NCBI GenBank assembly: GCA_003569365.1
Contig: BGOS01000004.1
Coordinates: 97,029-161,028 of the forward strand
DNA length: 64,000 bases
Direction: 5' to 3'
Origin: Anaerolineaceae bacterium
Lineage (GTDB): Bacteria; Chloroflexota; Anaerolineae; Anaerolineales; UBA11657
In this document: one piece after another, positions 25,727 to 33,860 of the stretch
Position numbering within the stretch: position 1 is the first letter of the stretch
How the letters are laid out: every line of letters starts with the position of its first letter
The notes under the pieces: generated by a model
Databases searched by the model: none
What the model was told of the DNA's origin: nothing
What the model saw: only the letters and a program-made list of their open reading frames with translations
Program-made: the position numbers and the translations under genes

Positions 25727-26761
25727 TCACCAGTTGAGATTGAGATTAATAAAAACAGCTGCCAATATCGTCAGCAACAGCGGGAGTATCACCAGATAGC
25801 CCACGGTGCGCTTCTTAAACACCCCGCTATACATAACGATGCTCTTAATATCCACCATCGGGCCAAACACAAGAAAGGCGAGCACGGAACCCGTGGTAAA
25901 CGAGCCGGCAAACGCCAGCGCAATAAATGCATCCACAGTCGAACAAATAGACAGCACGACGGCCAACAACACCAGCGCCAGAACGGACACCAGCGGACCA
26001 GTGCTTAACCCCAGCAACAAAGACTGCGGCACAAGCGCCTGCAAACCCGAAGCCAAAGCAGCTCCCACCAGCAAATAACTGCCCATCTCAAAAAACTCAT
26101 CCGCCGCAATTGATACCACCTGTCCCACGCGCTGTGCCAGAGGCGCAGATTTCACTTGCGCCTCAGACCCGCTGCCACCGGCAAGCACTGGCCATGCAGC
26201 AGGCAGCAGCACCCGCTCTGGCCGGGCGCCAAAGGAAAACACCAACCCGCAGACAACAGCAATCAGAACCGTGAGGCCAATCCGCGCAAACAAAATGGGG
26301 CCAAACCCAAACGCGGTGTAGGTACTGACTATCACAATCGGGTTAAGCGCCGGCGCAGCAAGCAGAAACGCAATGCCAACATGCAGCGGCATGCCTTTGT
26401 TAAAGAGCCGGCGCGCCAACGGCACCACTCCGCACTCACAAACTGGAAAGCAAAACCCAAGCAGTGCACCCGCCAAGACACCGCGCACTGCGTCGCGCGG
26501 AATGTAGCGCGCCAGCTCCTCACGATTCACAAACACTTCAACTATTCCAGACGCGAGCGTGCCGAGCAGCAGGAAAGGAACTGCTTCAATAAAAATTCCC
26601 TGAAAAATCGTGGAGAACATGTGCAACCGCTCACTCATGATTGTGAGGGAACCGGGTAGGTTTGGAGCCCGCCCAAGCACCGCAACGCTGCCGGCCAGCA
26701 CAACAAAGAAAGTCACGCGCGACCAGCGGTTGGCAGCGAAGGCACGCGCACCAGCAAACAC
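25727..26761 (-). CDS. YcgR-like UPF0718/DUF318 permease
   Basis: 344 residues from a GTG start, about nine membrane helices. The family signature FCFPVCECGVVPLARRLFNK and AFLLAAPALNPIVIVST are present, with STVDAFIALAFAG and VFGPMVDIKSIVMY in the second half. The family is distantly related to ArsP-type permeases. It is the first gene of a run YcgR-YcgQ-propeller on the minus strand. Substrate not established; the paired His-rich protein suggests a metal ion. An internal start at the Met of MSERLHMFS would delete the first helix. Confidence 0.88.
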   Translation of the reverse strand: MFAGARAFAANRWSRVTFFVVLAGSVAVLGRAPNLPGSLTIMSERLHMFSTIFQGIFIEAVPFLLLGTLASGIVEVFVNREELARYIPRDAVRGVLAGALLGFCFPVCECGVVPLARRLFNKGMPLHVGIAFLLAAPALNPIVIVSTYTAFGFGPILFARIGLTVLIAVVCGLVFSFGARPERVLLPAAWPVLAGGSGSEAQVKSAPLAQRVGQVVSIAADEFFEMGSYLLVGAALASGLQALVPQSLLLGLSTGPLVSVLALVLLAVVLSICSTVDAFIALAFAGSFTTGSVLAFLVFGPMVDIKSIVMYSGVFKKRTVGYLVILPLLLTILAAVFINLNLNW

Positions 26762-26893
26762 AAGTTGGATACTACCACCATTTGTAACCAGGTTAGAAAC
26801 CGTACTCCTGTATTACAAAATCCGCATAGCCGTTCCCCTGCCATGCTCGCGCCACTCCAAACTTGCAACTCATGCCCTCATTCAAAGAGGGGG

Positions 26894-26899
26894 TAAAAT
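26894..26899 (+). promoter_or_regulatory. -10 hexamer TAAAAT six bases before the lipoprotein ATG
   Basis: TAAAAT followed by exactly six bases and the ATG at 26906, in the 144-bp region divergent from the permease. This implies a leaderless transcript. Confidence 0.5.
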
Positions 26900-26905
26900 C
26901 CACGG

Positions 26906-27382
26906 ATGCGCAAACTGCACTTGGGACTTGCAATCCTGCTTTTGGCAGCTGGCTGCAAGTCTGTGGGCTCAATTGCCAACGAGCCAACCGCGACACCGCT
27001 TCCAACGCCCACGCCCATTCCAGTTCCACTGGAACGTACCTGCCTCATGCCTGCCGAGGTGCTCGTGGAAATAACCGGCACAATGCGCGTGCCGGCCAAC
27101 ATTTTTACCCGCGAAAAAGTGTACGTCCTGGGAATTGGACTGCCGAATGACAAGCCCGACCGTTTCATACCAATTGCTGTTGATGTTGGCACGGGCAAAA
27201 ATCAAGTGGAGCAGCTGCCGCTGTTTCGTTACACCGCCAGCCAAGTGGTAGTCCATACGGACAACAACACGCTGATCCAGCCGGACAAACCCATCAAAGT
27301 TTTTGGCTTCGTCCGCTTTGGCGATTTCAAATTTACAACTGCGCCATGCATCGTGAAAGTGACCAAGATATACCGGCCCTAA
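26906..27382 (+). CDS. Lipoprotein of unknown function
   Basis: 158 residues. Signal peptide with lipobox LLAAGC (Cys at residue 17), a Pro/Thr spacer TATPLPTPTPIPVP, then a soluble beta-rich domain of about 115 residues (VLVEITGTMRVPANIF, VYVLGIGLP, FRYTASQVVVHTDN, IKVFGFVRFGDF). No known family is recognised. Two cysteines (in LERTCLMP and TAPCIVK) could form a disulfide. It stands alone between divergent and convergent genes. Confidence 0.7.
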   Translation: MRKLHLGLAILLLAAGCKSVGSIANEPTATPLPTPTPIPVPLERTCLMPAEVLVEITGTMRVPANIFTREKVYVLGIGLPNDKPDRFIPIAVDVGTGKNQVEQLPLFRYTASQVVVHTDNNTLIQPDKPIKVFGFVRFGDFKFTTAPCIVKVTKIYRP

Positions 27383-27479
27383 CTTCCATAATACCTGTGG
27401 TGCGCCACGTGCGTGTCACCCGCTAAAAATTCAACTCCACCTCACCGCAAGGCTAAGGCTCAAGCATTGAGCGCCTAGT

Positions 27480-28838
27480 TTAGTCCTCTTCCGGCCTGAT
27501 TAGCGACTGCCCCACCGGCGCTGATTTCACAAAATACTCCGCAAAATCCGACAGTCTTTGGCGCGGCAACTGGCCGCTCACCCGCACCCCTTTCGCAAGG
27601 TGTTTAACTGATCGAACCCGCCCGTGCTGGTGGAACGCGGACAACAATTGCCCCGCAGTGTGCGGCAACAACAACTCCACATCTGCCAAATTGCTATTGA
27701 GGCTCGACTGAATTTGACTGAGCAACGCCTCCAACCCCGTGTGGGTCAGCGCGGAAATCATCACGCTCTCAGGATAAACCGCCCGCAGATCTGCCAGCAC
27801 CTTTGGCGCTACCACACCGTCAATTTTGTTCAGCACCGTCACTGACTGCACGTTATCCATGTGCAAGTCACCCAGCGTTTGTTCCACGGCTTCAGCCTGT
27901 TCACAAGCATTGGCGTGGGTGCAGTCCACCACGTGCAGCAGCAGATCCGCTTCGGAAATCTCTTCGAGGGTTGCGCGAAAGGCTGCTACCAGTGCGGTGG
28001 GCAGCTTTTGAATGAAACCAACGGTGTCGGTGATAAGTGCTGCCTGCCCGTCAGGCAGGCTAATCTGGCGCGTGGTTGGATCAAGCGTCGCAAAGAGCTG
28101 GTCCGCGATGTAGACATCGGCACTTGTAAGCGCCCGCAACAAAGTGGACTTGCCGGCGTTGGTATACCCCACCAGCGCCACAACGGGTGTGCCAGTGCGC
28201 TTGCGCTGCACGCGGTGGCGCGCCCGGTGCGCGCGCACTTTTTCAATCTCCATTTTCAAGTGTGATACGCGGCGCGAAATCTCGCGCCGGTCAACTTCAA
28301 GCTGCGTCTCGCCCGGGCCGCGCAATCCCACGCCGCCAACTCCGCCTGCGCGCCCGCCGCCCCCACCCGCTTGCCGTGCCAGATGCGTCCACTGGCGCGT
28401 GAGGCGCGGCAGGCGGTACTCAAGCTGCGCCAGCTCCACTTGCAGCGCGCCCTCGCTTGTGCGCGCATGCTGCGCAAAAATATCCAGGATCAGAGCCGTG
28501 CGATCCAGCAGCCGCACGCCTTCTCCCAAAACAGTCTCCAGCTCACGCTGGTGCCGCGGCGACAGCTCCTCATCAAATATCACGAGGTCAGCATGCTGTT
28601 CTTCAACCAGCTCCTTCAATTCCGCCACCTTGCCCGACCCGATCAGTGTCGTTGCATCCGGTTTCGTCAGGCGCTGCGAAACATTACCAATCACTACCAG
28701 CCCGGCAGTTTCGGCCAACCGCTCCAGCTCAAGCAAGGAATCTTTCGGCGTGAAAAGACCTGGCTCATGGCGTATTTCCACGCTCACCAAAAATGCCCGC
28801 TCCTTCAGCACTTCCGTTGAGATTGCAGCTTTAGGCAT
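27480..28838 (-). CDS. hflX: GTPase HflX
   Basis: 452 residues. N-terminal HflX domain (ELERLAETAGLVVIGN, DLVIFDEELSPRHQRELE), the glycine-rich linker GGGGGRAGGVGGVGLRGPGE, then the TRAFAC GTPase core: G1 GYTNAGKST, G3 DTVGFIQKLP, G4 NKID, G5 region SALTHTG. HflX splits stalled or hibernating ribosomes. It is downstream of trmFO's opposite flank and convergent with the lipoprotein gene. Confidence 0.97.
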   Translation of the reverse strand: MPKAAISTEVLKERAFLVSVEIRHEPGLFTPKDSLLELERLAETAGLVVIGNVSQRLTKPDATTLIGSGKVAELKELVEEQHADLVIFDEELSPRHQRELETVLGEGVRLLDRTALILDIFAQHARTSEGALQVELAQLEYRLPRLTRQWTHLARQAGGGGGRAGGVGGVGLRGPGETQLEVDRREISRRVSHLKMEIEKVRAHRARHRVQRKRTGTPVVALVGYTNAGKSTLLRALTSADVYIADQLFATLDPTTRQISLPDGQAALITDTVGFIQKLPTALVAAFRATLEEISEADLLLHVVDCTHANACEQAEAVEQTLGDLHMDNVQSVTVLNKIDGVVAPKVLADLRAVYPESVMISALTHTGLEALLSQIQSSLNSNLADVELLLPHTAGQLLSAFHQHGRVRSVKHLAKGVRVSGQLPRQRLSDFAEYFVKSAPVGQSLIRPEED

Positions 28839-28879
28839 TGTCCGTTATTGCAACTAAAGGCATCTTACGCACACAACGC

Positions 28880-30315
28880 TCATGCGGCAGCGGGAGCTGC
28901 TGCCTGCTTCAAAGCACCGGTGATGCGATTACTGCCGCCACCATTGTCAACAGCCTCAAATTGAGAAGCTGATAAATAAACGCCAAGGTCATTCACGGAG
29001 CGCGCCGCGTACGCGCCAAAGCGCTCGCGCTTGCCGCCATCGCGGCCATTGGCCGCACGTTCCAGCGCCGGCAGCAAGCCAAAGTTGGCCTTCATCGGCT
29101 GAAAGTTGTCCGGGTCCGCATGGGTCACATACCAGCATAACGCCCCCAACATTGTCGTCGCCGGCAGCGTCAAAAGCTCTTCGCCCGCCAGCAGCCGCGC
29201 AGCATTTATGCCGGCCATCAAACCAGTGGCCACGTTTCCCATGTAACCCTCAACGCCGGTGATTTGACCCGCAAAAAAAATATCCGCGCGCTGCTGCGCT
29301 TGCAATGTGGGCAGCAGCGTTCGCGGGCTGTTTATAAACGTATTGCGATGCAGCATGCCATAGCGCGCGAACCGCGCGTGCGCCAACCCGGGAATAAGGC
29401 GCAGCACGCGTTGCTGTTCACTGAAAGTGAGATTGGTTTGGAAGCCAACCAGGTTGTACAGCGAACCGGCCAGATTATCCTGGCGCAGCTGAACCACCGC
29501 GTACGGTCTCCGCCCGGTATGCGGGTCGCGCAATCCCACCGCACGCATCGGTCCGTACGCCAGCGATTCCAACCCACGCTCTGCAATGATCTCCACCGGC
29601 AGACAGCTCTCAAAAAATTTATCCGGGCCAGCCCGCACCCCGCTGGCAATGTCCGCCTCAAACTCACGCAGTGCAATGCGCTCGGCCTTCACGAGCTCCG
29701 CCACAAAAATGTCGTACTCTGCACGTGTCAGCGGGCAGTTCAAATAGTCGCCGTCGGGTACCTCACCCCGCCATAACGCGAGGCTCGGAAAGCAATTGAA
29801 AGATCCACGCTCTCGTACTCAACGATCGGCGCGAGGGCGTCATAAAAGTAAAGATGCGGACCGCCCAGCCACTGCTGCAAATCCGCCGCCAGCGCGGGCG
29901 AAGTAAGCGGGCCGCTGGCCACAATTGCCGGTCCCGCCGGCAGCCGTTCCACCTCAGAGCGCACCAGCTCAATTCGGGGATGCCCCTGCACGCGCTCCGT
30001 AACAAGCTCCGCAAACGCTTCCCGGTCCACAGCAAGCGCCCCACCCGCCGGCACAGCTGTCTCCTCCGCACAGGCCAAAAGAAAACTGCCCATCGTTCGC
30101 AGCTCGGTCTTAAGTACCCCGGAGGCGCGGTCCGGCAGATTTGAGCCGAGGGAATTGGAGCAAACCAGCTCTGCCAGCCGATCCGTGGCATGTGCGCCTG
30201 TGGGACGCTTGGGGCGCATTTCATGCAACAAGACCTGCAAACCGCGCTGAGCGGCCTGCCAAGCCGCTTCAGAGCCCGCCAAACCGCCCCCGATCACCAC
30301 CAGATCCGGTTTCAT
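28880..30315 (-). CDS. trmFO: Methylenetetrahydrofolate--tRNA (uracil-5-)-methyltransferase TrmFO, frameshifted
   Basis: The N-terminal half (from ATG 30315) has the FAD site [17 protein letters not shown] and [19 protein letters not shown]. It runs to [10 protein letters not shown], then the frame is lost. The C-terminal half resumes as [18 protein letters not shown], with [40 protein letters not shown] and [20 protein letters not shown]. Adding one G to the GGGG run (plus-strand CCCC 29766-29769) restores a full-length enzyme of about 478 residues. The enzyme makes m5U54 in tRNA using folate and FADH2. A TTG at 29743 would be the only start for a separate C-terminal piece, which is not a natural domain boundary. 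Confidence 0.92.
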
Positions 30316-30321
30316 GCGGCA

Positions 30322-30327
30322 ATTCTA
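30322..30327 (-). promoter_or_regulatory. -10 hexamer TAGAAT six bases before the trmFO ATG
   Basis: On the minus strand TAGAAT is followed by exactly six bases and the ATG at 30315, implying a leaderless mRNA. It lies back to back with the rpoN promoter region. Confidence 0.45.
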
Positions 30328-30362
30328 CCACGGCCAGCGCGCGGCCTCGCCAAAAACTCATC

Positions 30363-30378
30363 TGGCACGCATCTTGCA
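30363..30378 (+). promoter_or_regulatory. Sigma-54 (-24/-12) promoter of rpoN
   Basis: TGGCACG (30363-30369), four bases, TTGCA (30374-30378): an exact match to the sigma-54 consensus TGGCACG-N4-TTGCW. Transcription should start near 30389, leaving a leader of about 34 bases with a GAGG Shine-Dalgarno at 30413. It stands directly upstream of the sigma-54 gene itself, so autoregulation is the simple reading. Confidence 0.85.
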
Positions 30379-30422
30379 ACTACGTAAATTATCGGTTAAA
30401 CTTTTCTCGCTCGAGGCACCTT

Positions 30423-31835
30423 ATGCTAAACGCCACGCTCTCCAATCGCAATACTGCCAGCCAGCGGCAAATGCCGTCTGCGCACATGCTCAAGACTATG
30501 GAGCTGTTGGCCTGCCCCGTGGGCGAGCTCGAAGCCGAAGTTGAACGCGAGCTAAGCGAGAACCCGGCCTTGCGCCTGGTTGAAGAAATGCGTTGCCCGG
30601 AGTGCCGGCGCCGCGTCCATTCCCTGCCCTGCCCGGCCTGCATGGGAAAAATGACAACCGAAAATGCGCTGGTCTTCGTATCGCCGCGCACTTCACCCAG
30701 CTCCGCTGTCACTCAATCCGAGTATGACGAATCCCCGATTGACCGCGTGCAACAGTCAATCACGCTCTCCGAACATGTGCTGCAGCAAGTAGCGCCGCTA
30801 GTATCAGCCACTCAGCGCGAGATTGCCGTCTACATTCTCGAGCGGCTGGACAACCGCGGCTTTCTGCCAGAAACTCCGGCAGAAGTGGCGCACTACCTGA
30901 AAGTTCCGGTCGCCGACGTGCAATTGGTGCTTGAGAAAATCAATCAAGCCGACCCGGTTGGGGTGGCTGCCAGTGGCGTGCGTGAATGCCTCCAGTTGCA
31001 AGTGCGGGCGCTCGAAGCGGAAGGCACTGCCCACCCGCTTGCGAACTCTATCCTGACTGATCACTTTGAAATTCTGGCTTCCGCAGATATTGTCGCGCTG
31101 GCACGCGCGTGCGGCCAACCACTCGCAATCGTTAAAGCCGCGGTCGAGTTTATCCAGAAGCGCCTGTCGCCCAATCCGGCGCGGGCGCGCTGGACCCATC
31201 AAGATGCTGGCGATCAGCGCTTCTATCAGCCGGATGTCTTGATCACCCGCGACCCGCACCGGCCGGATGGCCCGCTGCTGGTTGAAGTATTTTCAGCAGC
31301 CAGCGGCTGGCTGGAAGTAGACCCTGAACTTAAAACCATGACCAAAGAGATCAACGACCCCAGCCAAAAGCTGGAGTGGCGCCAGCACCTGGAGCGCGCC
31401 GAGCTGTTCGTAAAGTGCATGCGCCAGCGCAACAATGCGATGCGCTTGATCGTGACCAGCGTTGTGCAGCGGCAGTATAATTTCATTGTGGGTACAAATG
31501 CGGATTACCAGCCCATGACCCGCGCAGAACTGGCAAAAGAATTGAAGTACAACGAGTCCACCATTTCGCGCGCTGTGGCAGACAAACGCGTGCAGATGCC
31601 CAGCGGACGCATGGTGCGCATGGATCAATTCTTTGATCGTTCGTTGGCAGTGCGCGATGCCGTGCGCGAGATTGTAAAAGCCGAACAAAGCGCACTGACA
31701 GATGACCAAATCTCTCTGGCCCTGAAGCAGTTCGGCTACTCCGTCGCCCGCCGCACAGTCGCAAAGTACCGCTCAATGGAATCCATTCAGCCCGCAAATA
31801 TGAGAAGCCGCGCTGCCGCCCGCGTTCCTGCATGA
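30423..31835 (+). CDS. rpoN: RNA polymerase sigma-54 factor RpoN with an inserted zinc-ribbon-like motif
   Basis: 470 residues from the ATG at 30423 (GAGG six bases upstream); the frame stays open further 5', but that part is antisense to trmFO and precedes the promoter. Region I binds activators (AHMLKTMELLACPVGELEAE, ELSENPALRLVEE). Immediately after it come four cysteines, C58-x2-C61-x8-C70-x2-C73, a zinc-ribbon-like insertion not present in the E. coli protein. The core-binding region has TLSEHVLQQVA, ILERLDNRGFLPET and NQADPVGVAASGVRECLQLQ; the DNA-binding part has YNESTISRAVADKRVQMPSG and the RpoN box ARRTVAKYR at 442-450. The stop overlaps the kinase start (ATGA). Confidence 0.93.
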   Translation: MLNATLSNRNTASQRQMPSAHMLKTMELLACPVGELEAEVERELSENPALRLVEEMRCPECRRRVHSLPCPACMGKMTTENALVFVSPRTSPSSAVTQSEYDESPIDRVQQSITLSEHVLQQVAPLVSATQREIAVYILERLDNRGFLPETPAEVAHYLKVPVADVQLVLEKINQADPVGVAASGVRECLQLQVRALEAEGTAHPLANSILTDHFEILASADIVALARACGQPLAIVKAAVEFIQKRLSPNPARARWTHQDAGDQRFYQPDVLITRDPHRPDGPLLVEVFSAASGWLEVDPELKTMTKEINDPSQKLEWRQHLERAELFVKCMRQRNNAMRLIVTSVVQRQYNFIVGTNADYQPMTRAELAKELKYNESTISRAVADKRVQMPSGRMVRMDQFFDRSLAVRDAVREIVKAEQSALTDDQISLALKQFGYSVARRTVAKYRSMESIQPANMRSRAAARVPA

Positions 31836-33841
31836 CCTTTTCGCAGCTGCGCACACCCCTGGCATTATTTGGTTCCCGCTCTAAACCGCGCGCCACAGAT
31901 CCGCGCTTCCAGCACCTGGCAGACCAGCTGCCGCAGCTGATCCTGCTTGTATCGCCGCACGCCGATAGCGTACTTGCGGCCAATGCGCATGCATTGGAAT
32001 TACTTGGTCGCAGCCGCGAAGAAGTTTGCGCGGCGCCGCTCTCCACATTGCTCGTGGAAAACGCCAGCGTACTTGTACGCGATTTGAAAGGATTGGCGCC
32101 TGGCGCCACGCTGCTACTTGAAAATTCGCAGTGGCATGGCAAGGCTGGAGCGCTTGCAAGCATCGACTTGCAAGCCACGTGCTCAGAGATCGACGATCAA
32201 TTGGTAGTAATGCTAATGGGTACGAGCGCGGCCACCATGCCCGTGCCAGCTTCTGCCGCAAACCCTGCGCCTGCTCAAACGCTTGAAACACTGCTGGCGC
32301 TGCAATCAGCCTTGCGTGAAGTCTCGGCATCACCAGCCCAAAATGCTGCTGCTTACTGCCGGCAACTGCTGGGAGCGGACGCCGTTGCTATTTACGAATG
32401 CACACCAAGTGCCGGCGCGCCAAAGCTGCTTGCGTCACAACCAACGAATATATTTCCCGCATACCTCCCGGCCGAAGACGCTGCCAGCAGCCTAACTGCT
32501 TGGGAGTTTATTGCGGGCGCACCACCTCTTTCGGTGCTTTATCAGTTTGCAAAGACGTCCGGCTGCACCGCGATCTATGGGCACCCAATCGCGCACGCTG
32601 GCAGCCCGATTGGCATTTTGATTACAGGTTTTAGAGTCGCTCCGCCTGATGGCGCTCGCAAAGATCTCACGAGTGGAGCCGCCAAACTGGCAGCACTCTT
32701 TATTGCACCACAAACTTCTGCCACGCCGGCAACCCAGGAAAGTCCGGTTGTGCAATTACTAGAAGACCGGCTTGACCTCATTTTCCAAGAGGCAGTCGAA
32801 GCCATCATTTGGGTTAATCCGGCGGGCACGGTAGAGCGCTTGAACGCAGCCGCGGAACGCCTGTTGGGCTACGCGCCGGTTGAGGTCGCTGGCATGGATC
32901 TGCAGGATATTTTGGTGGCGTCCACACCAGCGGCCAGCGAAGTTCTGCACAGCCTCGCGCGCGGACAGAATTACCGGCAGGAGGAAGTGAGCGTCATCCG
33001 GCGCGACGGAACGCAGGCCAGTACCGCACTTGCCGGGCTGCCTTTCTTTGATTCGGCCGGCAACGCAGACGGCGGCCTCGTGGTTTTGGTGGACCATAGC
33101 GAAAGCAAAGCGGTTGATGCACGCGTGCACCACTTGCAGCAACGCGCGTGGCTGGGCGATCTCTCCGCGGTTTTTGCGCATGAGATCCGCAACCCGCTGA
33201 ACAATATTGTCACGGGCTTACAGCTGCTCAAACACAAACTTGATGCAGCAGCGCCAGCGCAAAGCATTCTCGACGAGATGCTGCCCGAGGCACACCGCAT
33301 TGCGGAGCTTGTGAAGAACACGCTTTTGATTGTGCAGCCCAGCGAGCTGCACTTTGAGGCGGTGGACCTCAACCAGCTGCTTGACCGGCTGGCCTTCCGC
33401 TGGGGTGAACGGCTGCAGCGCCGCAAAATATTATGCCAGGTGGATGTGTCCGCAGCCACACCGCGTGCACTCGCGGATCTGCGCTGCATGGAGCATGTGC
33501 TCACCAACCTGCTGGCGAACGCGATGCAGGCACTGCCGGAGAGCGGCGGCAGCATTACACTTACCGCGCGCACCGCGCCGCCAAAACCGGAGCGTGCCGG
33601 CCCACACGTTGAGATCAATGTGGCAGACACCGGGCCGGGTATTCCACCCGAAGTAGTGGCCCGCATTTTTGAACCGTTCTATACCACCAAGGCCAGCGAA
33701 GGCACCGGCCTTGGGCTTGCCATCGCGCAGCGCTTTGTGGCCGCGCACAAGGGCACGCTCACCTGCCAGAGTTTCATCGGAGTGGGCACAGCCTTCACCA
33801 TAACCCTGCCGGCCGCGCGTACAGACCAGACCGCTGCCTAA
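31832..33841 (+). CDS. Soluble PAS/GAF sensor histidine kinase (NtrB/AtoS-like)
   Basis: 669 residues with no membrane helix or signal peptide, so it senses a cytosolic cue. Order: PAS-like region (about 25-130), GAF-like region (about 150-290), PAS (about 305-425, with EAIIWVNPAGTVERLNAAAE), HisKA with phospho-acceptor His450 in FAHEIRNPLNNIVTG, and HATPase_c with N box LTNLLANAMQAL, G1 DTGPGIP, F box IFEPFYTTK and G2 GTGLGLAIAQRFV. The H-box and short spacing are typical of kinases that drive NtrC-type regulators. It is translationally coupled to rpoN and lies 19 bases before the regulator gene. Confidence 0.93.
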   Translation: MTFSQLRTPLALFGSRSKPRATDPRFQHLADQLPQLILLVSPHADSVLAANAHALELLGRSREEVCAAPLSTLLVENASVLVRDLKGLAPGATLLLENSQWHGKAGALASIDLQATCSEIDDQLVVMLMGTSAATMPVPASAANPAPAQTLETLLALQSALREVSASPAQNAAAYCRQLLGADAVAIYECTPSAGAPKLLASQPTNIFPAYLPAEDAASSLTAWEFIAGAPPLSVLYQFAKTSGCTAIYGHPIAHAGSPIGILITGFRVAPPDGARKDLTSGAAKLAALFIAPQTSATPATQESPVVQLLEDRLDLIFQEAVEAIIWVNPAGTVERLNAAAERLLGYAPVEVAGMDLQDILVASTPAASEVLHSLARGQNYRQEEVSVIRRDGTQASTALAGLPFFDSAGNADGGLVVLVDHSESKAVDARVHHLQQRAWLGDLSAVFAHEIRNPLNNIVTGLQLLKHKLDAAAPAQSILDEMLPEAHRIAELVKNTLLIVQPSELHFEAVDLNQLLDRLAFRWGERLQRRKILCQVDVSAATPRALADLRCMEHVLTNLLANAMQALPESGGSITLTARTAPPKPERAGPHVEINVADTGPGIPPEVVARIFEPFYTTKASEGTGLGLAIAQRFVAAHKGTLTCQSFIGVGTAFTITLPAARTDQTAA

Positions 33842-33860
33842 TTCCGCTAACCCGCATCCC

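Noticed and set aside
30141-30422. 5' extension of rpoN by 94 codons
   Set aside because: It is antisense to trmFO, lies upstream of the -24/-12 promoter and lacks sigma-54 similarity; the ATG at 30423 has a Shine-Dalgarno.
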